Of a stretch of 64,000 nt of DNA, positions 21,681 through 32,777 are shown in pieces. This DNA is from Odobenus rosmarus divergens (Eukaryota > Chordata > Mammalia > Carnivora > Odobenidae). Position 1 is the stretch's first letter; each line of letters starts with the position of its first letter. The notes below the pieces were generated by a model. The model saw only the letters and a program-made list of their open reading frames with translations, ran no database searches and was not told where the DNA came from. The position numbers and the translations under genes are program-made. The stretch is taken from positions 981,980-1,045,979 of the forward strand of contig NW_004450480.1 of NCBI RefSeq assembly GCF_000321225.1. Direction: 5' to 3'.

Positions 21681-22944
21681 TCCTCTTGGCTCTCTATCAC
21701 TTTATAGAACTTTCACATTAAGGGGTATTTTTGTTCACTCACCAACTTTTTATAGTTTCTCAATGCCTTTGATTAAAAAAAAAAAAAGGAAACCAACCCA
21801 ACAACCAGCATTTAGTTAATACAAGTACCAGTAATACAAGTTAATACAAAACAATGAAGTGGGATGTTTAAGGGTTTTACTGTATTATTTTTAACATTCT
21901 ATCCAGGACAATCACTCTGCCTCTCTCTTACCACTCTCTGTTCTTTTTAGTAGGCAAACACTCAGGCCAGAGCTATTTATCACCTTTGCTGCTGGTGGGG
22001 TGACTTGCTCTGTGCACTGTCGAGACTGAAAAGAACAATGACCTGTCATTTCTCCCACCCAGCGTAGCAGGCTCATCTGTTTTCCGGCCGCTGACACCAG
22101 CTGCTGTTCGCGATTCATGACTGGGCTGAACAGCAGTGGTTTTAGAACCCACAGAGGACATGAAGACCATTTGTTCTTTTATTCTAATTCTTACACAGAG
22201 CTCTGGCCAGTTTTACTCTGGCAAACTCAGCATGGTTGGGATGAGCCATGGGGTGTTTCCCAAAGCGCGACCAGATTGCACCACCCAAACCATCAACTGT
22301 CAGCTCTGGCCAATGCTCAACTCTCAGAAGGGCCAAAGAGTTATTTTGGGCAAGGACTAGAGAGGTCCATGAAGAATGGACAAGGAGAGTCCTATTTTCT
22401 TTTAGTCTAAGCAATAGAACTCTCGGTCTTCCTCCTCTGTGTTCCCCAAATAGGGATGATCCAAAGTATCTCTGTACTCAAAAGGGATAGATTGTGGCTG
22501 AATGTGGCCAATGGCTCCTGGCGGGGTGCTGGGAGGGGGGTGGCTTCTCAAGTGTCAGGAGCCAATGGAAATGGAGCTTGACACAAATGTGTCTAATGGC
22601 AATTATTCTCCATCTCCCTCAGTGGTTATGGGGGGCAGGGGAATTTTTCTGGTACCTCTGCACAAATTTGAAAACCACCTAAGAAACTTTTAATTTGTCC
22701 AATCAATTGTTTGTGTTTCAGTGAAAAGAATTTTTAAGTTGTCCAATTTTAAGTTGTTCATATTTTACCAAAAAAATTCTTGGGGAGTAATTTTCCACAA
22801 GTGGCCTTTATCTCTGTATTTTCCCCCTGTGAGTTGCAAAGTAGGGTATTTACAGTTTCTCACTATTTTAATAAGTATAGTTTTGCTTTTTAAGGGCTAC
22901 ATTGGGCTTTGAGAAAATTTGTATTGTGACTGTTTTAGGCAAGC
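21681..22944. other. Unassigned noncoding stretch
   Basis: The 22117-22490 part carries several overlapping frames of 74-97 codons on both strands. None has a recognisable motif and none is preferred. The A run at 21776-21787 is simple sequence. Confidence 0.4.
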
Positions 22945-23125
22945 AGCCCTGGGCATTGTAAAGAGTACAGACTTCAAAGCCAGAAGAGAGATTGTGGTTC
23001 AAACCTTGGCTCAGTTTTTCTTTTTGATGATGTGACCATGGAAAGTCACTCAACCTTTCAGAGATTCTATTTTTCAGAGAGTCTATTTCCTTGTCTATAA
23101 AATGGGGACAATGATATTCAAGTGA
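22945..23125 (+). mobile_element. MIR
   Basis: 'taaagagtacagacttcaaa', 'gagattgtggttcaaacctt', 'tttccttgtctataaaatgg' and 'ggacaatgatattc' line up in order with sense MIR. Confidence 0.7.
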
Positions 23126-23199
23126 CTTTCATTGTATATCCCGGATCCTTTCCTTTGGGTATCTATCTCTTCCACTCACTTTTTATGATTCAGAGTTAA

Positions 23200-23775
23200 C
23201 CCCAAAATAGGTTGGAAAATGACTTAATCATGTCCAGAGGCTCCATCTTCTTGGTCATAATCATTAGTTCAGGAATAGACTTATGATCCAGGTTCAGCTA
23301 ATGAAGGACCGCCAAGGGACTTTTCTGCCAGATCCATTGGGAAGATGACCTTTCCACCTCTGGAACTGCAAGTAGGATGGCGAATTCACCTGTATTTGCT
23401 CAGGGCTTGCTCAGTTTTAACACTGAAGGTCCCACAACCCAAGAAATCTCTCAATCCTAGACATATCAGGGTGGTTGGTCACACAAGTTGCAAGATGTGA
23501 GAGGATTTAAACCTGGAATTGCTATAAAGAACTTCATGGGAAAAATTTGTCTCCACAATCGATCCAACACACAGTGGGAAACAGTTGAGAGATGGAAAGA
23601 GACAGAGCATCAAAGATCACATTTGGGCCCCCATGTCCAACCTTGCCATAACTCAGACCTATTAAGTAACCTTGGATGGTTTGCTTCCCACTTAAATTGA
23701 CTTTTGCTTGAAATTGTTCCTGTGGGCACTCTGTCACTTGCAATCAAGAATCCTTATAGTAATGGATTATTGTCA
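23200..23775 (+). repeat. Ancient interspersed repeat, family not assigned
   Basis: Mid-part motifs are 'cattagttcaggaatagact' and 'gatccaggttcagctaatga'. The end reads 'ctgtcacttgcaatcaagaa' (about 23731-23750). This is the same consensus text as at 15180-15640, here with its 3' terminus preserved. Confidence 0.45.
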
Positions 23776-24238
23776 CAATTTGTATAGATTAAACAGATTT
23801 ATACAAAGCACTAAGCTGAGAGAGAGAGAAAGAGAGACTCCAGGATCATCATCATCGCTCTGGTTAATGTCAAAAAAGGACCCTGACTTATCATCACTTC
23901 CTACCTATCCACGCCCTTTCACCGTGTAACTGTAGCAACCTCCCACTCTGACTTGTCACTTCTTTTAGCCAGTGGATGTTACCACACATGATGCTTAGGG
24001 GACTGAACTTGCTATGGCTCTCTCTTTCTCTCTTCCATCACCACGACAAGGACATGCCTTCTGTTGGAGGATGAGCTCTTCTATTGGAAGATGAGACCCA
24101 TGGAGCAGAGCCAGTCAGCCAATAGCCAGCTAAACCCCACAGATCCCAAACCCCATTCGATTATGAGCTAAATAAATTTGCCTTAGAGTTTGGGGATGAT
24201 TTATGATAGCACTACTGTGACCACAGATAACTGACAAA
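23776..24238. other. Unassigned noncoding stretch
   Basis: A GA-rich tract at 23818-23838 is simple sequence. From about 24040 to 24230 the text resembles an old LTR tail ('taaataaatttgccttagag', 'ccacagataactgac'). I do not assign a family. Confidence 0.35.
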
Positions 24239-24239
24239 G

Positions 24240-24505
24240 GAGTCAACATCTATGGAATGCTTACTATGTGCTAGCTACTGATCTAGGAGATTTTATAGAT
24301 ATTATATAACTCAATTATTTATATAACATATAAATATGTATTCATATTACATAATTTAATCATCACAAAAACTTCCTGAGATATAACCTTCACTTTCCAG
24401 ACAAGAAAATTGAGGCACAGTGAAGAAACTTGCTTGTAGGCAGCAGAGCCAGAGCTCAGATACTAGGAAGTCTGACTCTAGAGCACTTTTAACCACAGTG
24501 CCATA
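24240..24505 (-). mobile_element. MIR, antisense, with AT-rich insertion
   Basis: 'tggaatgcttactatgtgct' opens it, 'acaagaaaattgaggcacag' and 'agcagagccagagctcagat' follow, and it ends 'cttttaaccacagtgccat'. Between the halves, about 24305-24355, an AT-rich expansion separates parts that are adjacent in MIR. Confidence 0.75.
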
Positions 24506-24559
24506 ATCTTGGTCTTTACTGCTCTGCTCATTATATGCACACAATAAATCAGTATTTGA

Positions 24560-24765
24560 GACAGCAGGCCATGATGCACTAGTGAGTCATGAAATCAATT
24601 GATTGGGTCATAACCAGCATTTAGAACCACAGAATAGAAAATATCAGAGTATGGTTTCATGAAACATAGGTTGGTTTTTTGTATATTCGTATTTATGTTC
24701 GTACATCCTGAGAAATTCCTTTTTCACAGGAAGCACAGTGAAAAAGCTTGAAAGCCATTGCAATA
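24560..24765. mobile_element. Probable hAT/MER-type relic
   Basis: 'gactggtcataaccagcattt'-like text near 24603 and 'agaatagaaaatatcagagt' near 24631 fit a nonautonomous hAT consensus ('tgggtcatgaccag...aatagaaaatatcagagtgcat'). The right end near 'aagcttgaaagccattg' could be a worn terminus. Confidence 0.4.
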
Positions 24766-27540
24766 AATGTTAGCTATCCCTAGTATTGTTTTGAAACACT
24801 ATTAATTAGTCAAATATTGTTTAAATCATGTTTTTATCCCAGTCTCCACCCACCCATGGTTGTTTCTTACTCCCAGAAATAAGGAGCAGTTTCCTGACCT
24901 CCCTAGAACAGAGGAGGCGACGTTCTCATAGTCCCTTTAGAGCTGCCATATTTCACATCTCTCCATCTGAACCTGCTTTCTCTTCCCTAAAGAGACAGAA
25001 AATCCAGTCACTCTGTGAGCCCACAAGATTCCTTTGTGCTAAATGAATATTCTTCAACCAGCCCAGTCAGATCCACAACCATAAGACCAGGCAGGGTAAA
25101 TCCACCCCAAGAAGACTGTGTACTGGCTGGGAATATGGACTTTTAAACTGAATGGAAGTTTTTAGGTTGCCTTTGTTCCTCAAGAAGCCTCTGGTGGCTT
25201 AAGTGTTTTAATCAGTCAGGGAGCTCTGTAACTAAAATTTATATCAAGTCATCCACATACTCTGAGGACTCATTAAAATCAATGTTGTAATTGATAGGTA
25301 GTGAATGGCCATTTTGGACACATCATTTTGCCCATTTTCTCTCTGTTAAATAGTGCCAAGTAAGCAGAAAAGATAGGAAGAGATGTGAAAGGTAAAAAAT
25401 TATGACATAAATAATTCTTCTCCACAATCTTGGTTGTCTGCTATTCTCTGGACCCAACAGGCTACAACCAGCACTTTTTGTCTTCGTTGATACTGAATCC
25501 TCTCATGTAGATGGGCATGTTTTACAATTCTATTTTGAAGGCCCATTTAGGCCAGTATAACGAGTATATGATAGAGAATGTAGAATACCATCAGGTTAAT
25601 GTCTGCATATTGTATCTTCACGTGAAAACCAATCAGGGAACAAAATAAAAGGAAATTGACTTTTTAGCTGCCTATGTGAGGGTGTTGACATCTACACTGA
25701 CGGTTATGTAATGAAATGCTGTTTTTTTTTTGGTGAGCAAGGTGGTACCTCCCATTGTTGGCACTTTAGTTTTGATTACCTGAAAGGATTATTCCTCCCG
25801 CTCTCCTCTGTGTGGTAATGGCACAATCTTCCATTCAAGCACAAATTTTCCATAGGTTTCTCAACTTTTACCAGAGGATGCTAAAAGGACCCTACCTCCA
25901 GCTGGGTTTCCTGAGTCACGGGGATCTGAGTTCACCCAGAAATACAACAGCTGCTTTGTAGGCCAAGATCCCACTCGGGATTCTCTGCGGGCCCTCTAGG
26001 ACATGGAATCGTATCTTATTCAAGAGTTAAAAAATTGTGTAAAGTCAAAAATCTCCTTGGGAAAAAACTCTGAAGTTACCATAAGGTACAGTGTTATTCT
26101 ATCCATCATTAGGGCCAAGAGTCAGTTTTTCTTCCAGCCTTGGAACAGATGGCTGGTTCTGTGGTTCACACCAGATGAAGTAGTTGGCTTGTGCTGAGAA
26201 GCCATGTTGTTTGAGAAATATATCACTTTATACACCAGATCAGACCTCAGGACAAGAAGCTTCTCACTCAACAAGGAGCACCAGGGACATGATATCAGCT
26301 GAAAGACAGATCGTGTTTACCACCTTAGCCTTATTGTGCTTGTCCATTTCGTGAATGGCTCACTGTTCAATTGTTTTCTCTCTCATCTTCCTCAAGTCCC
26401 GTGGAGCCGGGAGACTTCACTGGCATGGAAATTTTGGCAGCCTCATTAAAGGGAATTAGAAGGCTCAAAATGGCACTGAACAAGTCATGAACAATTACAA
26501 CACTGTCACCGCGACAGTGCAACCTTGTCTTAGACTGTTGAGAAGGGTCTTCATTTAGCAAGCTATTTACTTGACCTTCCTCTGTGCTCTAGTGCAATGT
26601 GAACAGAACCATCCTCAGCTCTAACCATGCTCTCATATACTGAATAAACACCTTTCTCCTTCAAACTTTATCCAGTCCAGGCTTTGCTTTTAGCTACTTC
26701 CAGTGGGGGTACTGGTAAACCAGCTCTTTGAGGGAAAAAGAAAACCCTGATGTGTCATTTTTGCTGATTTCTATAGTGTAAATACTCCCACCAAGGCTAC
26801 TTTTAAGCCAACAACATGAAGTCACTGAGCATGAACTTGGAAAGACATGAGCATAATCCGTTTTCTGGAGCTGGTTCCAGAAGGCCCTGGTTTCTCTTTC
26901 CTTCAGTCTTGCAGTAAATTGTTCCTCCCTCTCCACAGTGTCCCCTGACCCACTCGGCTCAGTGTTCAACTACTACAACCACAGGTAATATTCCAGATAC
27001 TGGACACAATTTCACAGCACATCTATGAAAGCTTTTCAGCACACGGGTGTGGAGGATACACTGGCTGAATCAGGGCTGTGGGTAGTTGCCAGGGAATATA
27101 ACTCTTTGCTCTTAACAGATATTCTAAAATCTACTTTGTATCAGGCCAGAGTAGCAGACACCTGGTTACCTGCTGTTGGCTAGCAGCGCTCCTCTGTGAA
27201 CCCATCAGTGTGTGTCATGGGAGAATGCTCAGGAACAGCTTCATGAAACATGACTACACATACCTTATGGAGGATGTTTTGTTGATTGCTGCCAGTGTCC
27301 GGGGCTATTGTCCCTATGGAGGTTTTCATCACTTCTTAATTCCAGGAATGGTTGTACTTCTTATGAGCAATGGGTTCTGATTTGCTTAATTGATCAGGTG
27401 TCCTGGTTTTGTTTTGTTTTTTGTTGTTCGTTTTTGCTTTTTTGTCATTGGCAGCCAAGAAATATTGTCTCGAATTTTCACTCTACTCATAGTAAATGTG
27501 TCAGTTGATTATGACATCCTTGTTTCTTAGCTTCATTTCT
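24766..27540. other. Long repeat-poor stretch, unassigned
   Basis: About 2.8 kb with no element I can name, the longest such run in the window. No open frame exceeds 91 codons. Near 25695 'atctacactgacggttat' could be read as a retroviral RNase H-like YTDG motif, but neighbouring sequence does not support it. It could be unique sequence or very old repeats. Confidence 0.4.
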
Positions 27541-27544
27541 GCAT

Positions 27545-27745
27545 CCTCCTTTATGCATGCATTCGTTTGACAAATATTCAAGTGACCACGTGCCAAATAC
27601 TGTGCCAGAGGCTTGAGATACTCTTAAAAAAAAATAAAAAGATTCCTTAACCCCTATACTTTTGGAAAAGGGAGTTAGGCATTAAGTAAATGGTCATGCA
27701 AATAGACTTCTAAATGGTGCTTAGTGCTCAGAATTTTAAAAACAC
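27545..27745 (-). mobile_element. L2 3' end, antisense
   Basis: 'gcattcgtttgacaaatatt', 'gtgccaaatactgtgccaga' and 'ggcattaagtaaatggtcat' match the antisense L2 terminus order (TTCATTCA, ACAAATATT, GCACTGTTC, AGACAATAAAC). Confidence 0.5.
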
Positions 27746-27861
27746 AGATGCTAACTTAGGGGTTAGCATGTTGTGCCACTATCATTGTTTTTTTCTCCTC
27801 TTTCATCTCAATTTTTAACTATCCCATCATGGGTTTCATGTATCTTTAAGAATGAATAGCT

Positions 27862-28224
27862 TTGGGGTGTCTAGGTGGCTCAGTTAATCAGCTGCCTTTG
27901 GCTCAGGTCATGATCTCAGGGTCATGGGATTGAGCCCCACAGGGCTCTGGGATAAATAAAATCTTTTTATTACCGATATTTATTTATTTATTTATTTATT
28001 TGAGAGATAGAGAAGAATGAGCAAGCACAAGCAAGGGGAAGGGGCAGAGGAAGAGGGACAAGCAGATTTCCTGCTGAGCAGGGAGCCTGACACAATTTGG
28101 GGCTTGATCCCAGGACTCTTTGGGGCTTGATCCCAGGACCCTGGGATCATGCCCTGAGCCGAAGGCACACAGTTAACCAACTGAGCTGCCTAGGCGCCCC
28201 TAAATAAATAAAATCTTTAAAAAA
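27862..28224 (+). mobile_element. CanSINE split by a nested CanSINE
   Basis: The sense copy runs 27862-27967 ('ggggtgtctaggtggctcag' to 'ataaataaaatctttt') and its A-rich end resumes at 28201-28224. Outer TSD 'aatgaatagct' is exact at 27851-27861 and 28225-28235. It lacks most of the CT-rich middle. The antisense CanSINE 27968-28200 sits in its tail. Confidence 0.9.
27968..28200 (-). mobile_element. CanSINE nested in a CanSINE tail, antisense
   Basis: The head on the right reads 'ctgagctgcctaggcgcccc'. The left side is a (TTTA)n T-rich tail. The target 'aaataaaatctt' appears on both sides, drawn from the outer SINE tail. It carries an internal 23-bp tandem duplication at 28096-28118 and 28119-28141 ('tttggggcttgatcccagga' in both). 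Confidence 0.92.
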
Positions 28225-28408
28225 AATGAATAGCTCTAAGGGTTTTTTAAAAAATAAATGAATGGATGACTAGAGGAGCCATGGTAAGTGTCTCCACTCA
28301 GACTATAACAGCAGTTGCCATCCAAGAGCAAAGCATGCTCTGGGAAACTCCATATGCATTAAGCAAATTGTAATAAAAAATGATAATAACAACCTTGTGC
28401 CAGACATT

Positions 28409-28600
28409 TTTTTTTAAAGATTTTATTTATTTATTTGACAGAGAGCGAGCGAGAGCAGGAACACAAGCAGGGGGAGTGGGAGAGGGAGAAGCAGGCTTCC
28501 CGCGGAGCAGGGAGCCCAATGCAGGGCTCGATCCCAGGATCCTGGGTTCATGACCTGAGTCGAAGGCAGACGCTTAACGACTGAGCCACCCAGGTGTCCT
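28409..28600 (-). mobile_element. CanSINE, antisense
   Basis: Body 'gagcaggaacacaagcaggg', 'gcagacgcttaacgactgag', head 'ccacccaggtgtcct'. TSD 'cagacatt' is at 28401-28408 and 28601-28608. Near consensus. Confidence 0.94.
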
Positions 28601-28608
28601 CAGACATT

Positions 28609-28994
28609 GTTTTAAACATGTGTATTTTAGTCATCCTCTAGGACTGTTACTGTCTGACATCTCTCAGCAGTCAGCCCTCACCAGGAATTTCCCTTGCTGG
28701 AGAAACTTGCATTGCCTAAGATGAAGCCCCTTTACAGGGACAGCCTGTTTCCAAAGAGTGGTGGATGTGAGAGGATAAAGTGGTGGCATCCCACTACAAT
28801 GTGGTGGTTGGTCCTGATCGCAGGGTCCTGGGATTGAGTGGTCAAGCAGAGGTCTTCCAGCGATTGCCTCCCAGTTTATTTTCTCCTTGATCCATTTCTG
28901 TTGTGTATATTCGCTGATACAGCTGATCCTGAGGGCACTCCCAGAAAAACTTCCTGCCTCTCATCTTTCTGGAATCTTTTTCTGCCAGACTCCT
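28609..28994. other. Unassigned stretch
   Basis: Ordinary sequence. 'ctgatcgcagggtcctggga' near 28814 resembles a SINE body, but lacks a head and tail, so I do not call it. Confidence 0.4.
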
Positions 28995-29130
28995 AACCTG
29001 ACAATGCATAATTTACATGCAAGCTTCAAATAATTACCCCACTTCACAGATGAAGAAATTGAGGCCTTTATGAAGCAGGATGTAGAATCAATTGCACTGA
29101 AGCAACATGGCTATTCCACCTGCCAGACAC
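28995..29130 (-). mobile_element. MIR fragment, antisense
   Basis: 'ccccacttcacagatgaaga' followed by 'aattgaggccttta' matches the antisense MIR 'ccccattttacagatgaggaaactgaggc' core. Confidence 0.5.
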
Positions 29131-29255
29131 CCAACAAGTACAATGTGACAGTGATTTATTTCCACCCATTGCCTGTGGCAACAACTTTTTGTATTTGATT
29201 GAGTATTTCAAGGACAAGGAACTCAGTATTTAATAAAACAGTCCATTGCATTGTT

Positions 29256-29832
29256 TTATTATTATTATTATGTTATGTTAGTCACCATAGAGTACATCAT
29301 TAGTTTTTGATGTAGTGTTCCATAATTCATTGTTTGCATACAACACCCAGTGCTCCATGCAATATGTGCCCTCCTTAATACCCATCACCGGGCTAACCCC
29401 CCCACCCCAAAACCCTCAGTTCATTTCCCAGTGTCCATAGTCTCTCATGGTTCATCTCCCCCTCTGATTCTCCCCCCCTTCATTTTTCCCTTCATTCTCC
29501 TAATATCCTCCGTGCTATTGCTAATGTTCCGCAAATAAGTGAAACCATATAATTGTCTTCTCTGATTGGCTTATTTCATGTAGCATAATCTCCTCCAGTT
29601 CCATCCATGTCGATGCAGAAGTTGGGTATTCACCCTTCCTAATGGCTGAGTAATATTCCATTGTATATATGGACCACATCTTCTTTATCCATTCATCTGT
29701 TGAAGGGCATCTCGGCTCCTTCCACAGTTTGGCTATTGTGGACATTACTGCTATGAACATTGGGGTGCATATGGCCTTTCTTTTCACTACATCTGTGTCT
29801 TTGGGGTGAAAATACCCAGTAGTGAAATTGCT
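29256..29832 (-). mobile_element. Young L1 3' end (ORF2 C-terminus plus 3' UTR), antisense
   Basis: From the left: A-tail as 'tattattattattatg', the 3' UTR box 'catcattagtttttgatgta' (29296-29315), then antisense ORF2 whose C-terminal frame (29521-29853) reads 'WMELEEIMLHEISQSEKT' and 'YTMEYYSAIRKGEYP', classic L1 ORF2 text. The 15-bp TSD 'gtccattgcattgtt' is exact (29241-29255 and 29833-29847). It is 5'-truncated and cannot be autonomous. Confidence 0.95.
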
Positions 29833-30004
29833 GTCCATTGCATTGTTGCTCAAGTCTAATGATTAGAACTGTTTTGCTATAGAAAGCCAAAATCTGTCTT
29901 AATTTCTGCCCATTGGTCTAACTTCTGCGGTTTTTCATGATGCAACATGATTTTCCAAATATTTGAAGGGAATTACCATGACTCATTTATTCTTTGCTTC
30001 ATTG

Positions 30005-30185
30005 TAAGCCAGAGCCACTTCAAGTGTGGTCCCTGGACCAGCAGCAGAAGCATCACCTGGGACCTTGCTATAAATGAAAGTTCTTGGGTCTACCTACAAC
30101 ACCAGAATGCCTTGGGGTGGAGTCCAGAGCTCCGTGACTACATAAGCCCTCTGGGTGATTCTTATGTCTGCCACCAGAGGCAGAT
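30005..30185 (+). mobile_element. MER5-type hAT relic
   Basis: 'cttcaagtgtggtccctgga', 'ccagcagcagaagcatcacc' and 'tgggaccttgctataaatga' follow the MER5 consensus, and the far half ends 'ctctgggtgattcttatg'. Nonautonomous, about 180 bp as expected. Confidence 0.75.
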
Positions 30186-30189
30186 TTGA

Positions 30190-30658
30190 GAAGATGACTT
30201 CTCAGTCATGCGGTGCCCAAACCCATACATGAAGTACTCGGAATTCTCCAAAACATTCAGGAGTTGGCTATTTTACCTCTGGGGAAGATCATAGCCAAGT
30301 ATTAAAAAACTGTCCATTTTTTGGTCTGTTCACACATGCCTTTTGAGTGCTTTGGATCCTCCCAACTTCAAATCAAATGAGTCATCCACTGTGTTTTGAC
30401 CCTAAAGCCTGATCTAAGAAGTGACACTAGTAGATGCCTGCTAATCACTCACTTGTGTAAACAGATGGTAGCTAATTGGACCTATTAAAATTTATGGTTC
30501 TTTCATGATCCTACTGCTATGCCTGTTTAGCCAATCCTAGAAATAGCTGCTGATGGGGCTCTCCATCCTACTCTGATAAATTGTTTGTGACAGGCCACTT
30601 TGTTAGACTAGGTTCATCTTTGGGCTAGTTCTTACCCAGAACGCCATTGAATGTGTTT
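30190..30658. other. Unassigned stretch
   Basis: No repeat or gene recognised. Confidence 0.4.
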
Positions 30659-30659
30659 G

Positions 30660-30815
30660 AGCTCTTACTAGGTGACAGACCCCGTGCTTGGGCTTTGCAG
30701 GTCCTGTCTCATTGAACACTCTCAATGACAAATGAGGAATCTGAAGCTTAAAGAGATTTTGCTGTTGTCTAAGGTCACAAAGCTGAGACAGGGCAGACCT
30801 CAGAGTTGAAGCAGA
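30660..30815 (-). mobile_element. MIR, antisense
   Basis: 'gctcttactaggtgacagac', 'atgaggaatctgaagcttaa', 'agagattttgctgttgtcta', 'aggtcacaaagctgagacag' are in antisense MIR order. A pyrimidine-rich tract follows at 30817-30845. Confidence 0.6.
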
Positions 30816-30889
30816 TCTTTTTTTCTTTCTTTTTTTCTTTTTTCAGAGCCCACGCCCTCTGCCTCGGTGCCATGGTTCTCAGGTTTTAG

Positions 30890-32040
30890 GTATTGTATTG
30901 GTTAGTTATCTATTGCAGAGTAACAAAGTACCATAAACTTAGCATCTTAAAACAATACACACTGTTATCTTACAGTTTCTTTTTTATTTTATTTTATTTT
31001 TATTTTTTATTATTATGGTTCAATTAGCCAGCATATAGTACATCATTAGTTTTTGATGTAGTGTTCAACGATTCATTAGTTGCATATAACACCCAGTGTG
31101 CAACACCACACGTGCCCACCTTAATACCCATCGCTCTGTTACCCCATCTCCCCACCCCCTCCCTTCTGCAACCCTCAGTTTGGTTCCCAGAGTCCGGAGT
31201 CTCTCACAGTTTGTCTCTCTCTCTGATTTCTTCCCATTCAGTTTTCCCTCCCTCCCCCTATGATCCTCTGCACTATTCCTTATGTTCCACATATGAGTGA
31301 AACCATATGATAATTGTCTTTCTCTGCTTGACTTATTTCCCTTAGCATAATTCCCTCCAGTTCCATCCAAGTTGATGCAGATGGTGGCTGTTCATCCTTT
31401 CTGATGGCTGAGTAATAGTCCATTGTATACACGAACCACATTTTCTTTATCGATTCATCTGTTGAAGGACATCTCGGCTCCTTCCACTGTTTGGCTATTG
31501 TGGACATTGCTACTATGAACATTGGGGTGCATGTGCCCCTTTTTTCACTCATCTGTGTCTTTGGGGTAAATACCTAGTAGTGTAATTCCTGGGTTGTGTA
31601 GTATCTTACAGTTTCTGAGGCAGGAATCCAGGTACGGATGGCCTCAGCACGTTGTCTGCTCCCGAGTTTCAGCAGGCTGCAATCCAGCGGTCAGCTGGGA
31701 CTTCATTCTCATCTGCAGGTTTGCCTGGGGGTTCTTCCGAGCCCCCTCAAGTTGTTTGCAGAATTCCTCTCCCAGCCACTGAAGGACTGAGAGAGTGGTT
31801 GTCTTGCTGGCTGTTGGCTCCGGGCCACGCTCAGGTCGAGAGACCCTCCGATGTTCTTGCTATGTAGCTCTCTCACACACAAGTCTCTCCCTCCTTGTTA
31901 AAATGGAGACTTACAAAAGGTAACGTAATTATGGGTGTGACATCCCATCATCTTCGCCCTCTTCGATTGGGTAGAAGCAAGTCACAGGTTTGCCAGGACT
32001 CCAAGGGAGGAGATTACACAAAATTGTGGCCATCACAGGG
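30890..32040. repeat. Ancient repeat interrupted by a young L1
   Basis: Left part 30890-30980 ('ttggttagttatctattgca', 'gagtaacaaagtaccataaa') and right part 31617-32040 ('gaggcaggaatccaggtacg', 'tgacatcccatcatcttcgc', 'gggtagaagcaagtcacagg') join into one familiar eutherian repeat with the wording 'tattgctgtgtaacaa...cttaaaacaa...tcacagtttctg'. The L1 at 30981-31601 separates them. I do not assign the family. It has LTR-like length. Confidence 0.55.
30981..31601 (-). mobile_element. Young L1 3' end, antisense
   Basis: 3' UTR box 'catcattagtttttgatgta' at about 31042, then the ORF2 C-terminus in the frame 31280-31552 ('YTMDYYSAIRKDEQ', 'WMELEGIMLREISQAEKD'). The 15-bp TSD 'tatcttacagtttct' is exact at 30966-30980 and 31602-31616. 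Its UTR begins 'ggttcaattagccagcatat', a variant not seen in the other L1 tails of this window. Confidence 0.95.
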
Positions 32041-32089
32041 CAGAAAATCATTAGGGGCACCTGTCCCTAGAAAACACATTTATAATGAT

Positions 32090-32215
32090 TGTGTAAAACC
32101 CAGATTTCTGAACCTCAACCCCAGGGAGTCTGAGTCATAAATTCTATGGGGAGGCCCAAGAACCAGCATATCTAATAGATACCCAAGGTTTATTGGGAGC
32201 CCGGGGGGCAGGAGC
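32090..32215 (-). mobile_element. MER5-type fragment, antisense
   Basis: 'gggagtctgagtcataaatt', 'ctatggggaggcccaagaac' and 'cagcatatctaatagatacc' match the antisense MER5 text 'attctgattcagtaggtctggggtggggcccaagaatctgc'. Confidence 0.5.
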
Positions 32216-32572
32216 CCACACCTAGAGAAATGAGGCTATAAACTTGCCCCAAATTACACCTGCAACAATCACCCAATTTGTTTACCTTCTCCTTACGGAT
32301 GTTTCTGAGCAGCTGATCACCATTTATTAAAAACCATCCTATTAAATCTTTTTCCTATGTCTTTCTTGGGAAATAAGCCCCGCTTTCAAGTTTGACCACT
32401 GGCAGTTAACAGCTATCTACTGGATTTGTTGCTCTGTTGAAAACTCTCCAGGCTCATTTTGCCTGAGGCACGTGCTCCAATTATTCAGAAGTCTTCTCTG
32501 CTCTAGGACAGAGTTTAAAGAGGGCAGCTCTTCCTGGCCCGCGGCTCTGAAACTGACAGAGAAACTGAGTTA
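32216..32572. other. Unassigned stretch
   Basis: Nothing recognised. Confidence 0.4.
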
Positions 32573-32682
32573 GGGCCCACCAATCCTGTTTGCCTGGAAC
32601 TGAGAGGCTGCCTGGAATGTGGGACTAAAACTTAGAAAGTCCCAGGTAAACTGAGACAGGCGGTCACCCCACCTTTGTTGCT
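32573..32682. mobile_element. Short terminal-inverted-repeat relic
   Basis: The left arm 'gggcccaccaatcctgtttg' and the right arm ending 'ctgagacaggcggtcacccc' are imperfect inverted copies. The element is about 110 bp, centred on 'ggaatgtgggactaaaactt'. This is the shape of a tiny nonautonomous DNA transposon. Subfamily not assigned. Confidence 0.55.
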
Positions 32683-32715
32683 AACACCAAGAGTTTAAGA
32701 AGCAAACAAACAAGT

Positions 32716-32772
32716 CCAAGGTTGTTTGGGACATTCCTGGAGCCTAAGACTTTTAGTGCTCAAACCAGGATA
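32716..32772. mobile_element. Second partial copy of the same short inverted-repeat relic
   Basis: 'tgtttgggacattcctggag' and 'cttttagtgctcaaaccagg' repeat the core of the 32573-32682 element about 35 bp downstream. It is either an independent partial insertion or a local duplication. Confidence 0.4.
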
Positions 32773-32777
32773 ATCCT

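Noticed and set aside
25680..25720. 'IYTDGYV'-like reading that could suggest a retroviral RNase H
   Set aside because: A single short motif. Upstream and downstream translations show no reverse transcriptase or integrase text.
28805..28840. SINE-like phrase 'cgcagggtcctgggattgag'
   Set aside because: No head, tail or TSD. Too short to separate from chance or a scrap.
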